Origin: Thermoleophilaceae bacterium
GTDB lineage: Bacteria; Actinomycetota; Thermoleophilia; Solirubrobacterales; Thermoleophilaceae
Assembly (NCBI GenBank): GCA_014534235.1
Contig: JACVRW010000019.1
Location: forward strand, 1 to 38,692
Length of the DNA stretch: 38,692 bases
Direction of reading: 5' to 3'
The notes below the pieces were generated by a model. It did not search any database. It saw nothing but the letters and a program-made list of their open reading frames with translations, and was not told where the DNA came from. The position numbers and the translations under genes are program-made. Positions 16,242 through 23,820 of this stretch are shown here, in pieces (position 1 is the stretch's first letter; each line of letters begins with the position of its first letter).

Positions 16242-17297
16242 GTGGCGCGCTTGAGGAGAGTGGACTGCTCGGGCCCCGGCATCCGCCGCAGGCGGCGCGG
16301 CAAGGGCTTCGAGTACCTGGACGAGGAGGGCGGACGGATCACCGAGCCGAGCGTCATCGATCGGATCCGTGCCCTCGCGGTTCCACCCGCCTGGGAGGAC
16401 GTCTGGATCTGCCCCTACCCGATGGGCCACATCCAAGCCACGGGCACCGACGCGGCGGGGCGCAAGCAGTACCGCTACCACGACCTGTGGCGCGAGCGAC
16501 GCGACCGCGAGAAGTTCGAGTCGATGGAGGAGTTTGCCCGCGCCCTGCCGCGCCTGCGGGAGCACGTGGAGCACGACCTCGCCCTCGAGGGGATGCCGCG
16601 CGAGCGCGTGCTCGCCTGCGCCGGACGTCTGCTCGACCGCGGCTTCTTCCGCATCGGCTCCGAGGACTACGCCGAGGAGAACGACACCTACGGGATCGCC
16701 ACTATGCAGAAGCGCCACGTCACCGTCTCGGGGGACGAGGTCACCTTCGACTATGAGGCCAAGGGCGGTCAGCGACGGGTGCAGGCGATCGGCGACCCGG
16801 TGGTCGCCGAGATCGTGCGGATCCTCAAGCGGCGCCGCGGTGGGGGCGAGGAGCTGCTCGCCTACCGGGGCGGACGCCGCTGGGTGGACGTCAGGTCGCC
16901 CGACATCAACGAGTACGTGAAGGACGCCGCGGGCGGCGACTTCAGCGCCAAGGACTTCCGGACGTGGAGCGGGACCGTGCTCGCCGCCGTTGCCCTCGCC
17001 GTGTCGGCGCCGGCCGCGGGGTCGAAGACGTCCCGGAAGCGAGCCAAGACCCGCGCGGTCAATGAGGTGGCCCGGTACCTCGGGAACACCCCGGCCGTAT
17101 GCCGGGCGTCCTACATCGACCCCCGGGTCTTCGATCGCTTCGACGGCGGGGTCACGATCGGCGGCGTGCTCCCGGAGCTGGTCGACGACACCGCCCCGTG
17201 GCCGGAGGTTCAGGGAACCGTGGAGGAGGCGGTGCTCGACCTGCTGGCGGACGACAGGAGCTCGGACGCGCTCGAGGAGATCCCGCGGGCCGCGTAG
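16242..17297 (+). CDS. DNA topoisomerase IB, poxvirus type
   Basis: A 351-residue type IB topoisomerase. It relaxes supercoils by nicking one strand through a 3'-phosphotyrosyl bond. The N-terminal domain contains FEYLDEEGGRITEPSVIDRI and the DNA-binding WICPYPMGHIQATGTD and GRKQYRYHDLWRERRDR segments. The catalytic domain contains FRIGSEDYAEENDTYGI, a lysine before DFRTWSGT (catalytic Arg), and the nucleophile in CRASYIDP (Tyr291). Length fits the bacterial viral-like class. GTG 16242 is used. It neighbours several break-repair genes, but this may be incidental; topoisomerase IB is patchy in bacteria. Confidence 0.92.
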   Translation: MARLRRVDCSGPGIRRRRRGKGFEYLDEEGGRITEPSVIDRIRALAVPPAWEDVWICPYPMGHIQATGTDAAGRKQYRYHDLWRERRDREKFESMEEFARALPRLREHVEHDLALEGMPRERVLACAGRLLDRGFFRIGSEDYAEENDTYGIATMQKRHVTVSGDEVTFDYEAKGGQRRVQAIGDPVVAEIVRILKRRRGGGEELLAYRGGRRWVDVRSPDINEYVKDAAGGDFSAKDFRTWSGTVLAAVALAVSAPAAGSKTSRKRAKTRAVNEVARYLGNTPAVCRASYIDPRVFDRFDGGVTIGGVLPELVDDTAPWPEVQGTVEEAVLDLLADDRSSDALEEIPRAA

Positions 17298-17337
17298 CGC
17301 GCGTTTCGGATGCGCTGAGGCCCGGGAAGAGGTCCGC

Positions 17338-17991
17338 ATGCCACCCGCCGCGATCCTCGACGTCGACGGCACGCTCGTCGACACGAACTACCACCACGCC
17401 ATCGCTTGGTACCGCGCCTTCCGCCAGCACGGCGAGCTGCTCCCGATATGGCGAATCCACCGGCACATCGGCATGGGGAGCGACCAACTCGTCAAAGCCC
17501 TCTGCGGCGAGCAGGTGGACGAGGAGAAGGGTGACGACATCAGGAGCGCGGAGACGGCGCTCTACCTCGCGCTTATCGAGGAAGTAGAGCCGCTCGACGG
17601 CGCGAAGGGCCTGATCCGCGACCTAAAGGAGCGCGGCCACACCGTCGTGCTGGCGAGCTCGGCAAAGGCCAATGAGCTCGAGCACTACCTCGATCTCCTC
17701 GAGGCGCGAGAGGTCGCCGACGACTGGACCTCCTCGGCGGACGTCGAGGCGACTAAGCCGGACCCAGACCTGGTGGAGGCGGCGCGCGAGAAGGCGGGGC
17801 CCGGAGACGCCGTGATGGTCGGCGACTCCACGTGGGACTGCGAGGCGGCGAAGCGCGCGGGCGTCGAGACCGTCGCGGTCCTCACCGGCGGCTTCTCGGA
17901 GCAGGAGCTCCTCGACGCCGGCGCGATCGGCGTATACGAGTCCATCGACGACCTCCGCCGCTCGCTGGACGAGACACCGCTAGGGCGGTAG
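17338..17991 (+). CDS. HAD-superfamily phosphatase, phosphoglycolate/beta-PGM-like
   Basis: A 217-residue HAD hydrolase with a helical cap. Motif I is ILDVDGTLVDT (near 6-16), motif II lies in VVLASSAK, motif III lysine is in EATKPDPDL, and motif IV is MVGDSTWDCEAAKRAG. This layout is shared by phosphoglycolate phosphatases, beta-phosphoglucomutases and related small-molecule phosphatases, so the substrate is undetermined. ATG 17338 lies 40 bp after the topoisomerase stop. The upstream open frame is only a shadow of the topoisomerase gene. It converges on DUF488 with a 97-bp gap that shows only modest hairpins. Confidence 0.85.
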   Translation: MPPAAILDVDGTLVDTNYHHAIAWYRAFRQHGELLPIWRIHRHIGMGSDQLVKALCGEQVDEEKGDDIRSAETALYLALIEEVEPLDGAKGLIRDLKERGHTVVLASSAKANELEHYLDLLEAREVADDWTSSADVEATKPDPDLVEAAREKAGPGDAVMVGDSTWDCEAAKRAGVETVAVLTGGFSEQELLDAGAIGVYESIDDLRRSLDETPLGR

Positions 17992-18088
17992 GGGGACCGC
18001 CTCCGAGGCGCGCCGGCGGAACCTTCCTGGATAGGGGTTCGCATAGGACCCCAGGGCAGGACGCTGGGTCTCGCCGGGGTAACCGCCG

Positions 18089-18625
18089 CTACAGGTCGAG
18101 CGCCGCCTGCGCCGGCGGGTACCTCACCGCCTCCCGCTCGACCACGGCGAACTCCGTCAGGGCATGTGGCTCGGCGGCGCCGCGCGCGTCGAGATGGAGG
18201 ACGCTCCAGCCCCGGACCACGAGGGCGTCGGAGAGGAGCCGCCGGTGGCAGCGCCACCACGCGGCCTCGGCGCACATCATCGCGGTGCGGCGCCGCTCGG
18301 CGGCCGCGAGCAGCCGCTCCATCCCGGCGGCGAACTCGGCGCTCGCCATGTGATCCGCGTAGCCCTGGAACTGCCCCACCCGCCAGCCGCCGTTCGGCGA
18401 GTCGGGCCGCGGGTTCCGCCGGCCGCCCAGTTCCGGCAGGTGGATGTACTCGATGCCGGCGTCGCGCAGCGCTGCGGCCAGCGGCTCCTGCGAGAACCAC
18501 GGCATGCGGCGAGAGGACGGGTAGCGGCGAACGTCGGCCAGCACCTCCACGCCCCGGCGGGTCAGCAGGCGGAGGAACGTCTCCGCCTTGTGCGTGGAAT
18601 GCCCTACCGTCAGGATCTCCCCGAT
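18089..18625 (-). CDS. DUF488 family protein, start codon unresolved
   Basis: A roughly 178-residue DUF488 protein. Signatures are ILTVGHSTH at the N-terminus, VEVLADVRRYPSSRRMPWF, IEYIHLPELGG, and MCAEAAWWRCHRRLL near the C-terminus, which holds the family's conserved Cys. The family is related to uracil-DNA-glycosylase-like or nucleic-acid-linked folds, without settled function. No ATG, GTG or TTG lies directly before the conserved N-terminus. The end at 18625 assumes an ATC codon; the nearest conventional start is GTG at 18673, adding 16 residues and overlapping the divergent ligD gene by about 50 bp. Either way it overlaps ligD at the 5' end. Confidence 0.72.
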   Translation of the reverse strand: MGEILTVGHSTHKAETFLRLLTRRGVEVLADVRRYPSSRRMPWFSQEPLAAALRDAGIEYIHLPELGGRRNPRPDSPNGGWRVGQFQGYADHMASAEFAAGMERLLAAAERRRTAMMCAEAAWWRCHRRLLSDALVVRGWSVLHLDARGAAEPHALTEFAVVEREAVRYPPAQAALDL

Positions 18626-20024
18626 GGCCGACAGACTAGGCGCATACCGGGCGAAGCGAGACTTCGACGCCACGGCCGAGCCGAGCGGCCGGCGCTTCGT
18701 CGTCCAGGAGCACCACGCCCGCCGGCTGCACTGGGACCTGCGTCTGGAACACGGGGGGGTGCTCGTGTCGTTTGCGCTTCCGCGCGGCATCCCGGCCCAC
18801 CCCGCCGAGAACCGGCTGGCCGTCCACACGGAGGACCACCCGCTCGAGTACCTGGAGTTCGAGGGGGAGATCCCAAAGGGCGAGTACGGCGCCGGGACGA
18901 TGAGCGTGTGGGACCGCGGCACGTTCGAGGCGGAGAAGTTCCGCGACGACGAGGTCATCGCCACGTTCCACGGCGAGCGGCTGCGGGGTCGGTATGCCCT
19001 GTTTCGCACCCGCGACGACGACTGGCTGATCCACCGCATGGACCCGCCCGAGGACCCCGGCTACGAGCCCATGCCGGACCGCATCAAGCCGATGCTCGCC
19101 CGCAGCGGCGATCTACCGCGGGACGAGGACGCGTACGGCTTCGAGGTCAAGTGGGACGGCATCCGCACCGTGCTCTTCTCCGATCACGGCCACCTCTCGC
19201 TGCAGGGACGGAACTTCAGCGACTTCACCCCGCGCTATCCGGAGGTGCGAGAGCTCGCGCGCGAGCTGGGCGCCCGCCGGGTGGTCCTCGACGGCGAGGT
19301 GGTTGCCTTCGACGACGAGGGCCGACCGAGCTTCGAGCGGCTCCAGTCGCGCATGCACCTGGCGTCCGATTCCGCGGTCAGGCGCCGCATGCGCGACACG
19401 CCGGTCACCTACGTGATCTTCGACCTCCTCTACCTGGACGGCCGCTCGACGATGTCGCTGCGCTACGAGGATCGCCGCCAGGTGCTCGAGGCGCTGGAGC
19501 TCGAGGGACTGGGCTGGCGCACGCCGGCGTACCACCGGGGTGAGGGCAGCGCGCTGCTGCGGGCTACCCGCGAGCTCGGGATCGAGGGAATCGTGGCGAA
19601 GCGGCTCGACTGCCCGTACGAGCCGGGCAAGCGCGTGTCCGGATGGATCAAGGTCAAGAACGTATGCCTCCAGGACGTGGTCATCGGCGGCTGGACCCCG
19701 GGCGAGGGAGCGCGCAGCCGGCACCTCGGTGCGCTCGCGGCGGGCGTCATGGAGGACGGCCGGCTGGTCTACGCGGGCAAGGTCGGAACGGGCTTCACGG
19801 AGAGCACGCTCGCCATGCTCACGAAGGAGCTCGAGCCACTCCGTAGGGCGGACAGCCCCTTCGACGGACGCCAGCCGCCGAAGGGCACGATCTTCGTCGA
19901 GCCGCGGCTCGTGGCCTCCATCGAGTTCCGGGAGTGGACGAAGAGCGGAACGCTCCGGGCGCCGTCGTTCAAGGGGCTGCGGCCGGACAAGGACCCGCAA
20001 GATTGCGTCCGTGAGGGAGGCTAA
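18624..20024 (+). CDS. ligD: LigD-type ATP-dependent DNA ligase with 3'-phosphoesterase domain
   Basis: A 466-residue two-domain LigD for non-homologous end joining. The 3'-phosphoesterase (PE) domain covers about residues 10-150: FVVQEHHARRLHWDLRLEH holds the metal-binding histidines, followed by HTEDHPLEYLEFEGEIPKG and GEYGAGTMSVWD. The ligase domain has motif I EVKWDGIRTVL (adenylated Lys176), VLDGEVVAFD, EGIVAKRLD and WIKVKN, then an OB-fold. The polymerase domain found at the N-terminus of mycobacterial LigD is missing and is a separate gene at 20919. ATG 18624 is preferred: the family begins with MADRLxxYRxKRDF-like sequence. Ku follows 27 bp downstream. Confidence 0.93.
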   Translation: MADRLGAYRAKRDFDATAEPSGRRFVVQEHHARRLHWDLRLEHGGVLVSFALPRGIPAHPAENRLAVHTEDHPLEYLEFEGEIPKGEYGAGTMSVWDRGTFEAEKFRDDEVIATFHGERLRGRYALFRTRDDDWLIHRMDPPEDPGYEPMPDRIKPMLARSGDLPRDEDAYGFEVKWDGIRTVLFSDHGHLSLQGRNFSDFTPRYPEVRELARELGARRVVLDGEVVAFDDEGRPSFERLQSRMHLASDSAVRRRMRDTPVTYVIFDLLYLDGRSTMSLRYEDRRQVLEALELEGLGWRTPAYHRGEGSALLRATRELGIEGIVAKRLDCPYEPGKRVSGWIKVKNVCLQDVVIGGWTPGEGARSRHLGALAAGVMEDGRLVYAGKVGTGFTESTLAMLTKELEPLRRADSPFDGRQPPKGTIFVEPRLVASIEFREWTKSGTLRAPSFKGLRPDKDPQDCVREGG

Positions 20025-20051
20025 TCCGGGCGCGGCCGGTAAGTTTGAGGC

Positions 20052-20918
20052 ATGCCACGTGCGATCTGGAGCGGCGCAATCAGCTTCGGGCTGGTCAACA
20101 TCCCCGTAAAGCTGTACAGCGCCGTCTCGCGCAAGACCGTTCGCTTCCATCAGATCGACGCCGAGTCCGGCCAGCGAGTCCGCCAGCAGCGGATCAACCC
20201 CGTGACCGGCGAGGAGGTTCCCTACGAGCAGATCGTGAAGGGCTACGAGATCGGCCCCGACCGCTACGTCACGATCAGCCCCGACGAGCTGGAGGCGCTC
20301 GAGCCGCAGAAGACGCGGACGATCGACATCGAGGACTTCGTCGACCTCGCCGAGATCGACCCCATCTACTACGACCATCCCTACTACCTCGTCCCGGACA
20401 CCGGCGCCGGGAAGGCCTACAAGCTCCTCCACGATGCGATGGAGGACGCGGGCAAAGTCGCGATCGCGCGGGTCGTCATCCGGTCGAAGGAGAACCTGGT
20501 CGCGATCCGCCCCCACGACGGCGTCCTGACCATGGAGACGATGCTGTTCGCCGACGAGGTCATCCCGACCGACTCGCTCGACGAGCTCTCGGCGGCGGAC
20601 GGCGACCAGAAGACCAACCCGCGCGAGCTCGAGATGGCGAAGCAGCTGATCGACTCCCTGTCGTCCGAGTTCGAGCCCGAGAGGTACCACGACGAGTACC
20701 GGGAGCGAGTGCTCGAGCTGATCGAGCGCAAGGCGCAGGGCGAGACCGTGGTGGTCGAGGCGCCGCCGGAGGAGCCGAAGAAGGTCCCGGACCTGATGTC
20801 GGCGCTGGAGGCGTCGATCGCCGCTGCGAAGAGCCCGAAGGGCGACGGCGCGGGGAAGGCGAAGAAGCGCAGTCGGTCGCGTTCCGAGGCCCGCAAGAAG
20901 ACCGCCGCCAAGAAGTAG
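20052..20918 (+). CDS. ku: Ku homodimer protein for non-homologous end joining
   Basis: A 288-residue bacterial Ku, which forms a ring on broken DNA ends and recruits LigD. The N-terminus IWSGAISFGLVNIPVKLY (4-21) is diagnostic, followed by FHQIDAESGQRV and VPYEQIVKGYEIG. The core holds KEEL-like elements such as ELEMAKQLIDSL and the C-terminus is a basic, Lys/Arg/Ser-rich tail (KKRSRSRSEARKKTAAKK), which in other Ku proteins aids DNA binding. ATG 20052 lies 6 nt after TAAGTT (20040-20045), so ku may also have its own leaderless promoter. The polymerase gene begins at the base after its stop. Confidence 0.96.
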   Translation: MPRAIWSGAISFGLVNIPVKLYSAVSRKTVRFHQIDAESGQRVRQQRINPVTGEEVPYEQIVKGYEIGPDRYVTISPDELEALEPQKTRTIDIEDFVDLAEIDPIYYDHPYYLVPDTGAGKAYKLLHDAMEDAGKVAIARVVIRSKENLVAIRPHDGVLTMETMLFADEVIPTDSLDELSAADGDQKTNPRELEMAKQLIDSLSSEFEPERYHDEYRERVLELIERKAQGETVVVEAPPEEPKKVPDLMSALEASIAAAKSPKGDGAGKAKKRSRSRSEARKKTAAKK

Positions 20919-21806
20919 GTGGCCGCCACCAGAGTGGAGGTGGAGGTCGAGGGCCGGCGGCTGTCGCTTTCGAATCTGGACAAGGTCATGTACCCCGCGG
21001 TGGGCTTCACCAAGGGGCAGCTGATCGACTACTACACGCGGATCGCGCCCGTTCTCCTGCCTCACTTGCGCGACCGGCCGCTCACGCTCAAGCGCTACCC
21101 GAACGGCGTCGACGGCGGGCACTTCTACGAGAAGCGCTGCCCCCCGCACGCTCCGGAATGGGTCCGGCGCCAGGAGGCCGCGGGCATCAACTTCTGCGTG
21201 TGCGACGACCTACCGACGCTCGTGTGGCTCGCGAACCTGGCCGACCTCGAGCTTCATCCCTCGCTTTCCCTGGTGGATGAGATCCTGCGCCCGACGGTCA
21301 TGGCGTTCGATCTCGACCCGGGACCGCCCGCCGGGCTCGGCGAGTGCTGCGACGTCGCGCTCATCTTGCGTGAGGCGCTCGGCCGCCTCGGGCTCGAGTC
21401 CTTCGCGAAGACGTCGGGGTCGAAGGGCATTCAGGTCTACGTTCCGCTGAACGTCGAGGACGTCGACTACGACGGCGGGACAAAGCCGCTCTCGAACGCG
21501 CTCGCCCGGCACCTCGAGGCGCAGCATCCGGACCTGATCGTCTCGAGCCAGAAGAAGGAGCTTCGCCGCGGCAAGGTGCTGATCGACTGGAGCCAGAACG
21601 ACGAGCATAAGACGACCGTCTGCGTGTACTCGCTGCGCGCGCGGGAGCGGCCCACCGTGTCCACGCCGCTCGCCTGGGAGGAGGTGGAGGCGGGTGACCC
21701 GGACGCGCTCGTCTTCGAGGCCGACGACGTGCTCGATCGGGTCGAGGAGCGGGGCGACCTGTTCGCGTCCGTGGTCGAGCTGAAGCAGGAGCTGCCGGCG
21801 CTCTGA
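20919..21806 (+). CDS. LigD-type archaeo-eukaryotic primase-polymerase, stand-alone
   Basis: A 295-residue polymerase of the LigD-POL (AEP primase) family. It adds ribo- or deoxynucleotides to fill gaps at joined ends. Early signatures are SNLDKVMYPAVGFTKGQLIDYY and HFYEKRCPPHAPEW. The catalytic metal site is FDLDPGP (near 128-134), the nucleotide-binding segment is TSGSKGIQVYVPL, and the last Asp is in LIDWSQNDEHKTT. The start is GTG 20919, directly following the ku stop with no spacer, so it is translated with ku. As a separate gene it complements the ligase-only LigD at 18624, reconstituting the POL-PE-LIG set in pieces. Confidence 0.93.
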   Translation: MAATRVEVEVEGRRLSLSNLDKVMYPAVGFTKGQLIDYYTRIAPVLLPHLRDRPLTLKRYPNGVDGGHFYEKRCPPHAPEWVRRQEAAGINFCVCDDLPTLVWLANLADLELHPSLSLVDEILRPTVMAFDLDPGPPAGLGECCDVALILREALGRLGLESFAKTSGSKGIQVYVPLNVEDVDYDGGTKPLSNALARHLEAQHPDLIVSSQKKELRRGKVLIDWSQNDEHKTTVCVYSLRARERPTVSTPLAWEEVEAGDPDALVFEADDVLDRVEERGDLFASVVELKQELPAL

Positions 21807-21831
21807 GCGCCGGTCTGTAGCGTTGGGTGGG

Positions 21832-22884
21832 ATGGTCGACTGGTCGCTAGCCCGACAGGTGGCCCGCCTGGCCGCCGGCACCGTCGAGCCGGTCGGGCGG
21901 GACCTCGACCTGGAGGCAATCTGCTCCGAGATGGAGGCGCACGTCGCGGCCTACACCGGGTTGTCGCTGGCGGCGCCCGTCCCGCGCCCCGAGGCCGTGA
22001 CCCGAACCGATTGGTCCGCGGTCAACCTCGAAGCCCTTGCGCGGCTGCTCGACCCGGTCGCCGAGCGGCTCGATGCCCGGCTGGCCTTCGCCGGTCCGCT
22101 CGCCGGCGCGCTGCGGGCGGGCGCCGCGGCCACGCTCGCGGCGGAGGCGGGACTCGTGATGGGATACGTGTCCCAGCGCGTGCTCGGCCAGTACGAGGTG
22201 TCGCTGCTGGGCGGCGACGCCCCTCCCCGCCTCCTCTTCATCGACCAGAACCTGCGCAAGGCGGTACGGGAGATGGACGTGAAGGCCGAGCCGTTCAAGC
22301 GCTGGGTCTGTGCGCACGAGCTGACCCATGTCTTTCAGTTCCAGGGGGTCCGGTGGCTCCGCGACCACGTGAGCGGGATGATCCGCAGCTACCTCTCGAC
22401 CGTCGAGGTCCGGATCGAGCGCGGCGCCGCGGGCGGCCTACCCTCCCTCCCGAGCCTGGCGAAGCTCGTCGACGCCTTCCGCGAGGGTGGACTGGCCGCG
22501 CTCGTCCAGACGCGCGAGCAGAGGGGACTCATGGAGCGGATCCAGGCGGCCATGGCGGTGATCGAGGGCTACTCGGAGCACACGATGGATGCCATCGCCG
22601 AGGAGGCCATACCCGACCACGAGCGGCTTCGCGCCGCGATGGACCGCCGGCGCCGCAGCCGTTCCGCGCCCGAGCGAATCGTCGAGCGCCTGCTCGGGCT
22701 CGACATCAAGCTGCGGCAATACGAGCTGGGCAAGCGCTTCTGCGACGCGGTCGTCGCCCGTGCGGGCATCGACGGCCTGAACGCCGTCTGGAAGGCTCCT
22801 GAGATGCTTCCTTCCGCGCACGAGCTCGAGCGGCCGGATGCCTGGCTCGGGCGGACCCGGCCCGGCAGCGCGGCCGCGGCCTGA
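21832..22884 (+). CDS. zinc-dependent metalloprotease-like protein, DUF2342
   Basis: A 350-residue member of the DUF2342 family of actinobacterial putative zinc metallopeptidases (sometimes labelled coenzyme F420 biosynthesis-associated, by context only). The start MVDWSLARQVARL is typical. The zinc motif is CAHELTHVFQFQGV, an HExxH at residues 162-166. Helical segments dominate, and MAVIEGYSEHTMDAI holds a likely third ligand Glu. No signal peptide is seen, so it is probably cytoplasmic. ATG 21832 is preferred over upstream TTG 21823 because TAGCGT (21818-21823) lies 8 nt before it. It follows the end-joining genes by 25 bp but need not be functionally tied to them. Confidence 0.87.
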   Translation: MVDWSLARQVARLAAGTVEPVGRDLDLEAICSEMEAHVAAYTGLSLAAPVPRPEAVTRTDWSAVNLEALARLLDPVAERLDARLAFAGPLAGALRAGAAATLAAEAGLVMGYVSQRVLGQYEVSLLGGDAPPRLLFIDQNLRKAVREMDVKAEPFKRWVCAHELTHVFQFQGVRWLRDHVSGMIRSYLSTVEVRIERGAAGGLPSLPSLAKLVDAFREGGLAALVQTREQRGLMERIQAAMAVIEGYSEHTMDAIAEEAIPDHERLRAAMDRRRRSRSAPERIVERLLGLDIKLRQYELGKRFCDAVVARAGIDGLNAVWKAPEMLPSAHELERPDAWLGRTRPGSAAAA

Positions 22885-22922
22885 GGACCCGCCGGACCGG
22901 CGTAACGCTCCGGCGGCGGAGG

Positions 22923-22950
22923 TTTACGTACACGTGCTCACTGGTATAGT
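22923..22950 (+). promoter_or_regulatory. promoter of the Ala/Arg/Lys-rich protein
   Basis: TTTACG (22923-22928), a 16-nt spacer, and TATAGT (22945-22950) in an AT-rich island unusual for this DNA. Transcription would start near 22957, giving a leader of about 50 nt with GAGGAG as ribosome-binding site before ATG 23006. It is among the best canonical promoters in the window. Confidence 0.6.
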
Positions 22951-23005
22951 TCTACGGAACTTACTTCTAACAATCTTACGTCGAGTAAGCGAGGAGACGC
23001 ACCCA

Positions 23006-23548
23006 ATGGCTACCGAGACCGAGCAGCAGAGGAAGGCGGCCGCGCAAAAGGCCGCTGCCACCCGCAGGCGCAACCAGGCTCGGGCGGGCGCGCGAAGCAC
23101 CGCGGCCGCAGCGCGTCGTAATGCCGCGTCGGCAGAGACGACCGCCGCGGCGGCCGGGAGGACCGCCGAGCAGGGCACCGTGGCGGCCGTCAACGGGATC
23201 GAGGCTGTCGCCGAGCAGGCCCAGCGCGCCGTTCTCATCCCGGTCGGTGCGACGCTGGAGGCCCGCGACGCGGTCGTCGAGATGGTAAAGCCGTACCTCT
23301 CCGGTCGTGACCGCGCGGAGCGGGAGCTCGAGAAGCTCCAGCGCCGCGTGTCGACCAACCTGCGCAGGTACGAGCGTCGCGGCACCACCGCTCGCAACCG
23401 CATGGTCCGCGAGGCGAAGAAGAGCCGTACCCGCGTCGACCGGGAGCTGCGCCAGCGCCGCACTCAGGCCGCGCGCGCGGTGAAGCGGAGCACTCGCGAC
23501 GCCGAGCGTCGCGTGGAGAAGGCCGTCGATCGCGTCGTGCTCGCCTAA
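23006..23548 (+). CDS. Ala/Arg/Lys-rich histone-like or phasin-like protein
   Basis: A 180-residue low-complexity protein. The N-terminal 60 residues are Ala/Arg/Lys-rich and resemble histone H1-like tails. A central amphipathic segment (near 60-105, containing EAVAEQAQRAVLIPVGATLEA split in two parts) resembles phasin or HBHA-type helices, and ERELEKLQRRV looks like a short coiled coil. The C-terminal 70 residues are strongly basic (RTRVDRELRQRRTQAARAVK). The likely role is nucleoid or polymer binding; I cannot choose between them. It has its own strong promoter, an RBS (GAGGAG) and a terminator, which suggests high expression as a single gene. Confidence 0.75.
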   Translation: MATETEQQRKAAAQKAAATRRRNQARAGARSTAAAARRNAASAETTAAAAGRTAEQGTVAAVNGIEAVAEQAQRAVLIPVGATLEARDAVVEMVKPYLSGRDRAERELEKLQRRVSTNLRRYERRGTTARNRMVREAKKSRTRVDRELRQRRTQAARAVKRSTRDAERRVEKAVDRVVLA

Positions 23549-23598
23549 GGCGACCCGCACAGGCTTCCCCCCGGCCGGCGCCGCTCCGGCGGCCACCA

Positions 23599-23661
23599 GG
23601 AGAGACCGGGCCGGGGTAAGGCTGCCGGCCACATATCTCGCCGGCAGTGCAGTATCTCTCC
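23599..23661 (+). ncRNA. structured 3' element, possible small RNA
   Basis: An outer stem pairs GGAGAGA (23599-23605) with TCTCTCC (23655-23661); inside it CTGCCGGC (23622-23629) pairs with GCCGGCAG (23640-23647). The nested fold lies just upstream of the strong terminator at 23671. It could be a 3' UTR structure stabilising the preceding message or a processed small RNA. I compared it with SRP RNA and common riboswitch cores and saw no match. Confidence 0.35.
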
Positions 23662-23670
23662 TCCCTCAGA

Positions 23671-23707
23671 GCGAGCGGGGCTCCCTCGGGAGCCCCGCTC
23701 GCCTTTT
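23671..23707 (+). terminator. strong intrinsic terminator
   Basis: Perfect 15-bp inverted repeat (23671-23685 with 23688-23702) around TC, followed by CTTTT. It ends the transcript of the Ala/Arg/Lys-rich protein gene and isolates it from mrp at 23821. Confidence 0.88.
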
Positions 23708-23820
23708 GGCGGCCGCCCGGCGAGGCGGGGTCCACGGCATCAGGGCGTCCTCGGCGCCCGGTTCTCCTTTAGGCCGTCCGCATATCGGAAGCGCCGGTTC
23801 GCTCTGCTTGAATGGTTGGG

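Noticed and set aside
15363..17384. Long minus-strand frame of about 670 codons opposite IMPase and topoisomerase IB
   Set aside because: Translation is Arg/Pro/Gly-rich shadow sequence of GC-rich genes with no domain; the plus-strand genes are clear.
19113..21149. Long minus-strand frame opposite ligD and ku
   Set aside because: A high-GC antisense shadow; the plus-strand frames hold the full ligase and Ku motifs.
23549..23670. SRP RNA or riboswitch between the Ala/Arg/Lys-rich gene and mrp
   Set aside because: The nested hairpins are real, but I could not find the GGAAGGAAGCA-type SRP core or a known riboswitch core; kept only as a structured element.
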